A DNA stretch of 64,000 nucleotides from Cunninghamia lanceolata (lineage: Eukaryota > Streptophyta > Pinopsida > Cupressales > Cupressaceae), in NCBI GenBank assembly GCA_027924645.1, contig BSBN01000039.1:22294001-22358000 (forward strand), written 5' to 3'. The notes beneath the pieces are model-generated. The model searched no databases. It was given only the letters and a program-made list of their open reading frames with translations, and was not told the origin of the DNA. Shown here one piece after another: positions 45,446 through 56,303 of the stretch (within the stretch, counting starts at the first letter, position 1; each line of letters starts with the position of its first letter). The position numbers were made by a program, and so were the translations under genes.

Positions 45446-46250
45446 TTAGATAGGTGGACAAGACCCAAGAGGAACTATAGCAAGTGAGGTATAAGGAACA
45501 AGAGCCATACCTGTATCATTGTTATCTTTAGATTTGTTATCAGAATGTAGTATAATAGGTTCCATAGTGGTTTGTGAAGCTTTATCATTCTCTATAGGAG
45601 ACAAAATTTTAGTAGATGTCTCTTTCACATCTGTTGGTGATAAACACTTGTGAGGAGGGAGATTCTCCTCTCTTACAGCAAGGCAAGCCATAGCATGATG
45701 ACTCTTCTTTCTTTCTCTCACAATTTTATTTTTCTTAGCTTTATTTGTGATGTTTGTTAAGGGAACTATAGTATCCTCCAACATGGGTTCCTTTTCTTCC
45801 TTTGCTTCAAGAACATTAGCAGAAACAAGAAGAACCTCCAAAGGCTAGGAGACCATGGGGTAGGGTTCCTCAATATTGTCTTCTCTTCCTTCTCAACTTG
45901 TGAAATAGGTGGAAGTACTTGAGCATCCACAAGCGGCTGAGAAACCTTAGGAAATAACACATTCGCAACTGATTGATTTCCACTAGTCTCTGCAGCTCGG
46001 CAGGTGGGACAAAAGTCATATTGCAATTGCGAGGAGGTCTATTTTGTGCTTGGAGGTTTCCTCATTTCTCTTGATGGGATGGCGGAGGGGTAACCTCAGA
46101 ATATCTACCGAACACTTGAGGATGGGGAAGAACCTTCAATTTGGGCTTAACTTCATTCACCACCTGTGGGACAGGGGGAACTACTATCAGAGCCTCAGAA
46201 GATTGAGGAGGTCCAGGGGCATCACAAGGAGGTATGTTACTAAGTGACAA
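45446..46250 (-). pseudogene. Z polyprotein segment after protease, unassigned
   Basis: Several frames carry protein-like text: MSLSNIPPCDAPGPPQSSEA (46250), YDFCPTCRAAETSGNQS (46020) and LEDTIVPLTNITNKAKKNKI (45780) down to 45446. They are Pro/Ser-rich and disordered, resembling the linker between protease and polymerase in gypsy polyproteins. CPTC is a lone Cys pair. At least two frame changes. No domain recognised. Confidence 0.5.
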
Positions 46251-46349
46251 CTCTGTTATTTTGTTTTCTTTAAACTATTGATATGACAAGAAGAATAAAT
46301 CCTCTCTAGCTCGAGCGACTCCAACTCATTGTAGCCAAAAGTAGTCAAG

Positions 46350-46973
46350 TTAAAAGTGTCCATGTTGAGCAATGGGAAGGTACAAAATGTGATGTAAATT
46401 GTGCACATGTCCCTCAAATGGAAATTTTAAGCACTCATGAACCATAGAGGGGACCGCCTTCATGGAGTAGAGCCATGGGTGACACAACTTCACATGAAAT
46501 AAGTCTGATGTAGGAATGATGATAAAATTAATATCTAAGGTTCTTGGCCCAACCTTGACATCGAGGGTCAAGGCACCAAGAGTTGGAAGGATAGACCCAT
46601 CATGTGCTCTAATCGTGACTTTTGATACATCATAGTGATTGTGGTGTAAACCATGCATGTAGAGAAACTCTTCAGTTAGTACATTTACCATGCATATAAG
46701 ATCTATCATAGCACCACAAATGGGTTTATCATTGATTTGAATAGTAATGTAAAGAGGTCCATCATGAGCTTCAATAGTAGCATCATGTGGAGTAAAAGAT
46801 ATAGCAGGTTCTGATTCCACTCGCTCTTTATGATGGTGAGCATCCAACATGCAAATATCACCTTCATAGTCTTTTTCTTGAGATAGATCTACAACATTAG
46901 TGATGAGGTAAATGATTAGTATATATTTGAAGATTTTGATTAGGAGCAGCCAATGATTTATTCCCTTTGTCAT
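46350..46973 (-). pseudogene. Gypsy Z aspartic protease
   Basis: The open frame contains LYITIQINDKPICGAMIDLI, then CMVNVLTEEFL, VTIRAHDGSILPTLGALTLD and HPWLYSMKAVPSMVHECLKF. The order matches retroviral-type proteases of plant gypsy elements (G-x-ALIDGG-S-x-NIL ... G-x-I-x-L-x-V-x-x-G ... HPWL). The active-site triplet reads DLI instead of DGG/DSG, so the enzyme should be inactive. There is no start codon needed, since it is part of a polyprotein. Confidence 0.8.
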
Positions 46974-48719
46974 TCACACCATCAACTTGGATGACATTGG
47001 AATCAATGAGGTCTTGAACTTCATGTTTAAGATGCATACATCTTTCAGTGTCATGATCGACAGAGCAGTGAAATTGACAAAAGGCCTTTGAATAAAAAGA
47101 ATATGATTACATCTTGCTTGTATTGAGAGGTGTAACAGGTGGAAGCTTGATGAAATTATTGTTCAAAAGTTGTGTCATTATAGAGTAGAGAGACTCCGAT
47201 AAAGTTGTGAAATGTCTTGTTTTTAGTTTCAATTAATAGGGGGCAAGAGCAGGAGATGATGTTGTTGCCACATGCTTTCTTATGTTGCTAGCTGAAATTG
47301 TATTGATCTTGATGAAGTTTTTGTTGTCTTTTGAATGAATGATTGTGAGAGGTTTTGAATTGACCAACTGGAGTCGATGAGGGATTATTCTCATACTAAT
47401 AATTGAAAGTTGGTAATCACAGAGAGCCATGCAAAGATGAGTGAAAGAATCATTACGCATCAACAATATCTTATCGCGGATGCGAGGTTGTAAGTTTCCA
47501 ATAAATATTCTTTGTACGTCAGCATCTAGAATAGAATATTGAACTTGTGAGAAGAGGACTTGATAATGGCCCATAAAATCTATTACTTTCTCTTTTATTC
47601 CTTGTTTGCAATGAACCAAGTCTGTCAAAGAGACTTGAGGTCCAATGTTCGCTTGAAAATGTTTGTAGAATTTATTGACTAATTGTGAAAAAGAAGTGAT
47701 ATAATTAGGAGGTAGAGAGCAAAACCAATCCAAGGCTATGTCCTTGAGTGACCTAGGAAAGATTTTTTCTAGATTACCTCTTCAAAGAAGAAATCACTAC
47801 ACATAGCTGTAAAGGTTGCCACATGGTTGTTAAGGTCTCCCTTCCCATTATATTTCTCAAAGTGAGGGGTCTCAAACTTCTTGGGTATTTGAGCTCTTAG
47901 GATTGAATAGGACAAAGGACTATGGATATAATGTGTTGTCATATTAGGTTTGGGTGGACTATTGCTTATGCTAGCCAATTGTTGTTTGATGGAGGTCATA
48001 TTTTGCAACAATTGGTTTATGACAAGGTTGGAAGCTAAATTAGGGAGAGATTGGAATGAATTGGAATGACTAGTTGATAATATATGAGTAGCCTTTTGGA
48101 AAGTGATAGGAGGTTTAGATGTAGGTGGAGTAACATTAGGTGTGGAATTTATGTAATTATATGGAACCGTACTATAATGACGAATAGGATTCCTAGTAGA
48201 TAACACAACACATGTGGTAGCACTATTACTTGGCTGTGTAGTAGTGGTGAGAATAGTAGGAGTATATGTAGGAATAGGGGATGTCGATATGCGTGCCAAA
48301 ATTTGAGTCCCTATTTGTTTTGAAGAAGTGACATTAGTGACAATTTAAGTGCAACTAGATGTAGATAGAATGTTGTTATGCACTATATGAGCAAAACCAC
48401 ATAGGACTTCTAATCCTTCTTGACCTTTGAGAAATATAATTCTTAGACTCTCAATAATAGGGATGACTTCCTCAGCTATATGTTCCAATCTTACAAATTG
48501 CTGAAAATTAGCCAACTTAGTGTCTAATCTCTAAATTTGAGCTTCAGGAACATGAGCCACAAGGTCATCAATGTTGATGGATTCATGCAAAGTTAATGCT
48601 TCAAGAAGATGTGAAGTAGGGATATTAGGAAGAGGCGATTGACCTTCTTGTGTGATAAGACTAGGGAATTGGGGTTTTGATGTGTTTTCATCATCTTTAT
48701 TAAAAGCATTAGAACCCAT
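46974..48719 (-). pseudogene. Gypsy Z gag
   Basis: The first ATG is at 48719 (MGSNAFNKDDENTSKPQFPS). A Thr/Ser/Pro-rich stretch follows (48299-47950). The Retrotrans_gag domain has PKKFETPHFEKYNGKGDLN, then after a frameshift near 47765 ALDWFCSLPPNYITSFSQLV, NKFYKHFQ and LTDLVHCKQGIKEKVIDFM. A C-x2-H-x4-H-x4-C motif, CQFHCSVDHDTERC, is at about 47080-47040. A few stops and two frame changes interrupt it. It would form the particle and bind RNA. Confidence 0.85.
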
Positions 48720-49689
48720 AATTCAAAGACTTCTTCACACAAGAGTGTTGGAAATAGGGCACCGAGTCACAAAGCTCATAAAGCATCTACAAGCTTTAGT
48801 AACACATAAGATGCACAAATAGAAGAAATGAATGATGTAGCAAAAGAAGGGTTTGAGTTTTTGTTTAAGTGAAGAAATGTTTTGTTCAAATGTAATCAAA
48901 CATAATGCATATAATATATCCTTGATCAAATTCAACTCTACTTAAATCCACTTAGATATAAATAATGTGAATGCTCAAATCAAACCCTAATTTCAATGCT
49001 TTTTTCAAGATGTAACAACTCAAAATTGTTCCTAGTTTCAAAATTCAATGCAATATGACATTTGTAATGTAGTAGAGAAAAGTAAAATCAGATTTGAAAT
49101 GCAAATGAAAGCAACAAAATCTGAAAGAAAATATCAATCACAATCGTCTAGATTTCAACATTAACTAGGTTTTCACAAAATGCAACTTTTTTGACAAATC
49201 CTAGCTATGAAAAGATTCAAATGCACAATGTAATACTATGAAATGATTAATTACTGTAATAAAATCTGATGCAAAAATTAGAAATTTAATTCATGCTATG
49301 ATGATCTAACCTTACAAAATGCAAACAAAGTGACAAATATGTTTTTTTCCAAATCTAGAATGAAGTGTTTATTTTCCAAATTTCAAATGCAATAATGTTT
49401 TAAACACCAAGAATGAGAAGGTAAAGAAAATACAAATATTTTAAACAAGGTAACAATTCAACAAGACCAAAACAACTCACAAATCTATAAACCCTAGGTT
49501 CAAAACTAGCTAGATTTTCTAGAAATACAAGGTTTTTACAAACCCTAGTTTTGAAACTATGACAAAATTAATTGTGTATGTATACAAAATGATTAATGAA
49601 CTCAATCCCAATTAGATCTAGGGAAGAGAAAAACTCAGATTTTAAAGAAGAAGGATGCAAAAGTGCAAGACAAGTCAGGTTCACCAAAA
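48720..49689 (-). other. Leader of gypsy Z with primer site
   Basis: About 970 AT-rich non-coding bases between the 5' LTR and gag. On the minus strand the LTR is followed by TTTTGGTGAACCTGACTTG (about 49671-49689), the expected place of a primer binding site; I cannot assign the tRNA. Confidence 0.6.
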
Positions 49690-50914
49690 TGTTTAGGATA
49701 GAAAAGGGAGACTAGCCTAAGAGATTAAACTAGATCAAAACCCTCTTCTAGTAAACATTAGGACATAAATCGAGCTTGTCTTCTACCCATGATGGAGAGC
49801 CAAACTAGAGGTGTTCTTCCCTTTTTTTGTATAGAGAAGAGTCAACCAAATTCAATCAAGATCTAGCAAGCAAACTAGGGTAAATGACTAAACCTCAAAT
49901 GGCAAAGATCTGCTAATAACTAACTATCGGAAATAGATATCAGAAATCTAAAGTACAACAAAGATCAAGAAGCAGAGAAAAACCTAGATCTAGATTCAAA
50001 GGCACAAGAGACCAAGCACTTGGGTGCCCTAGACCCTAATTAGGGTTTAGCAGAATCTTTGAGTATCACCAGACCTGTACCTTCAAACCCTTTCTTCTTC
50101 CCAGATCTTGTCTTCGTAAACCTATATCTTCAACCTGCACACAAGAAAAGAGGAAAAGGTTGTGCTATGTATAGAGGCTTGCCTTAGTCAAACCCCATGT
50201 TGGTGCTTCTACATCCACTATAGCGATGATTAGATCCAAGAGTGCATGCCCTGGGATGACAGAGGTTGGATCTGCAATATATGAAGAAAGTATGAATGAA
50301 AATGATGAAGATTACCACAAGATGTGAAACCCTAGTTGGAGTAGATGCTCAAGATCATGCACCGACAAGGAGAGTGATGGAGAAGGTTTTAAACTTCTTT
50401 CAAGACCTACAAACAAACTTCATAACATCCACAAGTAGATATCAAATCCAAGTATGAAGACTACTTTAGCATAGAAGATCAAAACATGTGAACAAAATCT
50501 AATTTTGAATTAGGAATCTTATTATCATCTAGGTATAAAATGAATTGTAAAACTCCTTTATATATGCATTCCCGCTCACAAACTATGATTAAAACCAAAT
50601 GGGACCGACATGTACAAACTAGGGAGGTGTTCTAAGTTAACACCACAAGAGAGGGACTAAAGGACTCATATGGGACTAGGGTGCTTGGACACCCTGGTCT
50701 TTTAGCCCCACAAACTCCAGGGAGTGTCTAATGTCATGGGCTTAGGCCATTCCTAAGTTTATTTTGTCAAGTTTATTCATTGGGATCAAGATTTTATCAT
50801 TTTATGCTCAAAAGGTGTTAAAATAGGTCTCGATTAACAAAGGTAAACATTTAGGGTCCAACCAGGTACTAAACTAGGTGGTAAATGCTAGTGTACACAT
50901 TTTACTCCATAACA
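49690..50914 (-). repeat. 5' LTR of gypsy Z
   Basis: TGTTTAGGATAG ... TCCATAACA, 1225 bp, the same length as the partner 36050-37274, with scattered substitutions. Confidence 0.9.
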
Positions 50915-51705
50915 TAAACCAATGGGGTTTAATGTGGTTTTCTCCAAAGGGTTTTATCGGTGGTAGCTCAATCAAATTTGCTTGGACCAATTGTTGTATG
51001 GTTATCTTCAAGGGATCCTTTGGTAGAGGATTGGAGGAACATGGCAACAAAGGGATTGAAGGGGTTGATGAATTATAAGGTATGTGGGTTAATGGATTAG
51101 GATTAAGAAAGTTAGAGGAAGATGGTAATGAAGGGATTGAAGGGTTTAATGAATTAGCTAATGGATTAGGATTGGGATTACATGGTGGTGTTGGTATAGG
51201 ACTAGTAGGTTCTTGGGTAGGCATTTGATTGAATGAAGATGGAGGATACCCATAGTATGAATAAGCTAGAGTGGTGTTTCCCTTGTCAAAGGTAGCATGA
51301 GGATGACTTAAGGACACTTGATCTTGGTGCAAAGGGTAACTAGGACTTTCATATTCATGTTATAGGCGATCTTGAGATGGATGTTGTTGGCTATACATGG
51401 GATAGGTTGATGTGGAATTGACTTGATATATGGATGGACTAGGTTGGTATGATGATGAAGGTGACACATGGGATTGAGGTGTAATTTTTTGAGGTTGTAT
51501 GGAGAAAGGCATAGTGGACGATGTGTTAGATGAAGGTTGTGGTTGTGGTTGTGGTTGTGTTTGTGTTTTGTGGGTTAGGATTTAATGAAGGGCTTATTGA
51601 ATGGTCATAAGTTGTTGTTGTGGGGTGGTGACTTGTTCCTTTCTATATAATTTCTTAAGTTCATCAAACATTATTTTGGTGCCATAAGGACCTCTGGGTG
51701 CCATA
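50915..51705 (-). pseudogene. Element Y protein, part 1 (gag-like N-terminus)
   Basis: Starts at ATG near 51703 (MAPRGPYGTKIMFDELKKLY). A Gln/Ser/Thr-rich stretch, partly a GGTTGT-encoded run (51530-51560), leads into Pro/Asn/Ser-rich text and ends KITIQQLVQANLIELPPIKP then GENHIKPHWF at the Z insertion. The last part matches the region just before the zinc motif in plant gypsy gag. Stops near 51595 and 51360. No Retrotrans_gag domain is present, so the protein is shorter and simpler than a normal gag. Confidence 0.7.
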
Positions 51706-52740
51706 TGGATGATTATGGTAAAATTAATTAGATTAGATGATGGATGATTGAAATGGGATAATATGAATTTAAATGGATTGGATTAGAGTTTATGATGGAG
51801 GATAAGCTTAAGGTTGATGATTAGATTATGATGTGGCTTAGGGTGACAAATGGATGGAGAAAAATTAAGGTTGAATGATAGGATTGGATGAGGATTAATG
51901 GATTTGGATATGGGTTATGTAGTATAGATGGATGAAGTTGGATTAAGACAATGATGTAGGATGATATTGGATTATGGTAGTGGATTATGATTAGGATAAT
52001 GGATGGAAGATATAATTAGGCTAGAACTAGGATGATGATGTTGGATGATTAGGATATGATTAAATGATTAAGGGATGATTAGCTTGGATAAAAGGATTAG
52101 TTGGAATGAGATGGTTGGATGATTATGATAAGAGGGATGAGGTGATCAGTATAACATGTGGTGATTAAGATAGATCAAAATGAATGATTAGAGATATGAG
52201 ATGAATACAAAAAATGAGTAGGATAGGTGGATAATGGATAAATAATGACTAGGAATGAACTTGATTGGATGAAAAGATGATTGGGATGATTGAATTATGA
52301 TGAAGGATGATGTGGAGAAGAAGGGTGATTAGGATGACTAGGATGGAGTGATTTGATGCTTAAGGTAATGAGGATGGATAATTAGGATGACTTGGATAGT
52401 TAGGAATGATGGGATTGTATGATTAGGTGGATAAAAGGATGACTACTATGATATATGGATGAATATGATTAAGATGATTGGATAAGTGATTATGATAATA
52501 TGGATTAGATTGGATGATGATTATGATTATGTGGATATGGAAAGTAGGATGATTAGGGATAATGAGATGGATAATAGAAATGATTAAGATAATTAGGATG
52601 GATAATTAGGATGATGAGGGTTTGGATATGATGAAGGTGGCTTGGATTAGGATGAAAGTGATGACAAGGATAATTAGGATGATGTGGAGTGGATTTGTTG
52701 ATGGGTAAGTGCACAAAGATGAGGGACCAAAAGGGGGTCT
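51706..52740. repeat. Degenerate GATGATTAGG/GGATGA tandem-like repeats
   Basis: Nearly the whole kilobase is built from GGATGA, GATTAGG, GGATTA and ATGATTAGGATGA words, in no fixed period. There is no open frame. It lies in the leader of element Y. Confidence 0.75.
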
Positions 52741-53500
52741 TAAGATGCCACTTTTTTTTTGAAATCAGGAAAGACCGATGTTGGATGAGAAATTGAAGGT
52801 AGTTACACTCAAAATTTTAAGATACAACACAAAAAAGAGTCATAATGCTCCGAATCTAGTTTCTGAACTACTTTTTTTTTCAAAAATGGTTGAGATTAAG
52901 GGGTTCAAAAAGGGGGAGCGTTCACAAATTGGTCCTATTTTTCTCAAAAAAACATAACATAGCATCTGTTGTGCTCCCCCTAAAATGTTAACTTTTTTTT
53001 AGTATTTCAGAAATCGCTTTGGTGAGAAATTAGCTAACACCATATAGTTTATCCCTGATTTTTCTAATATTTTTTTCATGAATAATTGATTTTTTACAAA
53101 TTTTCAAAGATGACACATCCTAAAAAATAGAAAAGTGAGTGTGCTCCACCCTAAAATTTTTTAAAAATAATTGAAAATCAATTTTTTTTAATACGTGTAG
53201 AATGGAGTCTAGTTTCTAAAAATGTAACTTATTTGAAATTTTGATGAATGGTTAAAAAAAGTCAAAAATACCAGACACTGGTTTTTGACAAAAAATGGAT
53301 ACACTAACAAAAGAAATTAAAGATGAAATCCTTAACTTACTCAAAACGTGAAAAACACTATATGGTTAGATAGCTAACAGAGAGCTTAAGATTATGGTGG
53401 TATTTTTTTGAATTTTCATTGAAAAAAGTGCAATCCTGATGGGGAGCGCACTCCAGATTATGTGAATTTTTTTAGAATCTAGAAAAACACATCCTTAGAC
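52741..53500. other. T-run-rich unassigned block with GTGCTCCCCC motifs
   Basis: Runs of 7-10 T or A alternate with four GC-rich motifs: GGGGGAGCGTTC (about 52912), GTGCTCCCCCTAAAA (52970), GTGCTCCACCCTAAAA (53132) and GGGGAGCGCACTCC (53439). Two are in each orientation. No coding. It could be the subterminal part of a DNA transposon. Confidence 0.4.
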
Positions 53501-53622
53501 AACCTAAACATGGTCCAAGCCTTTGGGTTGGAAGCCCAAGGCAAATCCAAGCCTAAGGCTTGGAAATTACCAAGGAAAAGAATAATGCGAGCGTATTATA
53601 ACATGCTCACATTATGTGCATT

Positions 53623-53627
<5 letters not shown>

Positions 53628-53689
<62 letters not shown>

Positions 53690-53695
53690 CCAAAT
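53628..53695 (+). repeat. (CT)n microsatellite
   Basis: About 33 uninterrupted CT units, preceded by GTGCATTATGCG and followed by TTAAACC. The Ser-Leu repeat frame over it is not a gene. Confidence 0.95.
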
Positions 53696-53943
53696 CAAAT
53701 TTGTATGTATTTTTTACAAATTATTTTTGTGTAATTTTTATCCAAGGAAATGCGCAATTGAAAAAAAATAAGCAACCATTTTCATCACTAGTCCATGGTT
53801 GAAAGGAAAAATCTTTACAGATTTTTTTAAGGGTATTCTTGGTTGATTCAATACATTACTATTATGTTAAGTTATCAAGCTAGAAAATATTATTCACTTC
53901 AGTTTGGATAAATTAGTAACTCACTGATAATATGCCTCTTACA

Positions 53944-53954
53944 TTTATATAAAC
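53944..53954 (+). promoter_or_regulatory. Possible TATA box
   Basis: TTTATATAAAC followed by a pyrimidine-rich stretch and the ATG at 54012. Tentative. Confidence 0.25.
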
Positions 53955-54011
53955 AAGACTCATTTTCATCAACCTATATTTCCCCTCAGCTTGGTCTGAG
54001 ATTGCAAGAAC

Positions 54012-54269
54012 ATGGATAAGAATGAATGTTACAACTTGGCAGTGGCCCAAGATATTGATATTACATCACTTATCATGTGGGATTCTAAAATATTCCTTAC
54101 AGTTGAAAAAGGTTTTTCTTTGAAACATCAAAAGTTGTTTTACATTTCTTCTATGAACAATTTTCTTCACATGTGCATATTTGACAGTAATGTTTTGCCG
54201 ATTACAATGAAAATGAAAATCAAGGTTTATCTAGCATGTCTCAGTGCCTTTCTCAAACAAGCTCAATAA
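54012..54269 (+). CDS. Hypothetical 85-aa protein
   Basis: The frame starts ATG 54012 (MDKNECYNLAVAQDIDITSL) and ends TAA 54267. It matches no family I know. A TATA-like word TTTATATAAAC (53944-53954) lies about 60 bases upstream. There is no signal peptide or membrane segment. It may be an exon of a host gene, or chance: 85 codons in AT-rich DNA is not strong evidence. It lies close to the insertion point of copia A2. Confidence 0.25.
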   Translation: MDKNECYNLAVAQDIDITSLIMWDSKIFLTVEKGFSLKHQKLFYISSMNNFLHMCIFDSNVLPITMKMKIKVYLACLSAFLKQAQ

Positions 54270-54445
54270 GTTGGCGATTCAAGGGTTCAATAATCAACAC
54301 ACAATTGACTAATAGATTTGATAAAAAAATAGTAACATTACAAAAGTCTAATTTTTTTAACATCAGTAAATATTGAAGGTAGGAATAATCATGGGAAATA
54401 CATTAAGAAATAAATTTTCTACCATTCATGTTCCATGGTTGTTTT

Positions 54446-55979
54446 TTTTTATCTGCGTCAGACAACTGAGAGGGGGGGTGAATCAGTTGTCACAAAACCT
54501 TAAACAATTTTTGCAATTTAAACATTCTTACTTAAATCCACAATTATTATGATTTAACTATGAGTGCATGAAATCAGAAACTTAACCACATATACAACAT
54601 CAAACACAAGAGACACCAGATTTATGTGGAAAACCACAAGGTGGGAAAAAACCATGGAGAGGATTAACTCTCAATATATATTGTAATCTTGAAATAATGA
54701 TGTTCAGGCTTGGTTACTCCACGGGCCTAAACATACTGGCTTACTGCCATGAAGAACAACCAAGTCTAGCAGGCTCACTGCCTTAACCCTAAACCTAGCA
54801 AGATTATAATAAGGGTTGTTAAACCCTATTCACTACTATGATCAACACCTTTCTCTATTTGCAACTAAAGTATAATAATTTCCCTACTCTGTCTTTCCTC
54901 TGCTCTGCTCTTCCCCTTTTCTTCTCTTCCTCTTCTTTCCTCTGCCCCTCCTCTGCTCTGTCTTTGGACCTTTCTTAATATATTCTCATTTTCTCTCAAG
55001 GAGACCTTTTCCATGACTCAACTACAAGTATTTATACACTACATGGCATCACAATCATCAACCATTGGAACAATCTCCAAGGTTAGTACTACAAACATTT
55101 ACAAAATAGGTCCTAACCTATTACAACATCATGCAAAGGGAATGAAATGCGGATCACACCATGCCTTAGCTGGGACTCAAACATGATCTTGCACGCCACA
55201 ACATTCTTCCACAATCTTCCAGAGATCTCCACAATCACTGGGATCAACCAGGTCAGCTAAGACTGGTTACACGCTACATTAACTTGGAACAATCTTCACA
55301 CACCATCTCAATTTCTTAACGCGGACCAAAGTCTAGATAGGAACATGATTAGGAGACATCCACAAGTATGCTATAATCATCAGGAGCAACCGTACGAACC
55401 TTAACCATTTTATCCATAGAAATATTCTCACCGGAACACATGAACTTCACTATCTTCAACTGTCATAAAAGAAAGATAGCTTGCGGACCACCAAACCACC
55501 AACCATTGTAACTGTAGGCACTTATCATCATCCTAGACTTCCCTCTAGAACCGCAGAGCCAAATACCTTATTGCAGAGGAATGTGGAGCCAAATACTATC
55601 TTCCTATCTCAACTGAACTTACAGAAAAAGTAGGTTTCACTCTGGTGAACACAACTCACTCAGATCTTCATGCGGATGGCTCAGACCTAAAATGTAGCAT
55701 CCTCAGACATACCTCTAACTTACTTCCAATCCCCAGACCATGATCTTCAAGAAAAAATAAATGTAGAACAGTTTACCAGACTGATCTTCAACATACAACT
55801 CACTGTCTATACTGCACTTCTCTGTAACTCACTTGTTTCTTCTGGAGAGGCTAATTTTCTCAATATCCTCAACATACAAGTCTTCTAAACAAGTAATATA
55901 ATAAGATACAATTGACACTAATGACAACAAGGATATGTTGACATCAATGACAACATCGATTAGGCACATACTTGCAACA
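54446..55979 (-). repeat. 3' LTR of copia A2
   Basis: TTTTTATCTGCG (aligned to TGTTGATCTGCA of the partner) ... CTTGCAACA. A perfect 9-bp stem GACAACTGA/TCAGTTGTC lies at 54461-54469 and 54483-54491. Confidence 0.88.
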
Positions 55980-56303
55980 ATCTCCCCCTTTGTCATTGAT
56001 GGCAACATATAATGTGAAAAACTGTAACAACCATCAAGACAAGATTCTCCCCCTTTCTCTTTACACACCTACACTCTTTCTTTCTCCAAAATTCTCCCCC
56101 TTTCTTTTATACATTTGCATTCTAAGTTTTTCACATGACTTCTCTCCCCCTTTGATATCAATGGCAAAGGGCACATACTTGCACTCTTCTGCTATGATCT
56201 AATCTCTCTTCTAAACTCTCTTACTACTCCCCCTTAGAAGTAGCCCTAAGAAGCATCAATCTAGACCTCTAAACACTTCTGGATTGATGCACTATTCTGC
56301 ATC
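55980..56303 (-). other. 3' untranslated end with five polypurine tracts
   Basis: CCCCC-centred tracts on the plus strand at 55984, 56049, 56096, 56146 and 56229; the first adjoins the LTR. Confidence 0.8.

Larger units (their letters stand above)
36050..50914 (-). mobile_element. Gypsy element Z, no polymerase, nested in Y
   Basis: Two 1225-bp LTRs frame 14.9 kb on the minus strand, of which 6.7 kb is an inserted copia (37939-44672). Flanks TATAC (36045-36049) and TAAAC (50915-50919) are a target duplication with one change, and the Y reading frame is restored across the site. The internal part holds gag, a zinc motif and a protease domain. No reverse transcriptase, RNase H or integrase is present, so it is non-autonomous or deleted. 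Confidence 0.88.

Noticed and set aside
53510..53734. 74-residue frame ending in a Ser-Leu repeat
   Set aside because: The repeat is the translation of the CT microsatellite.
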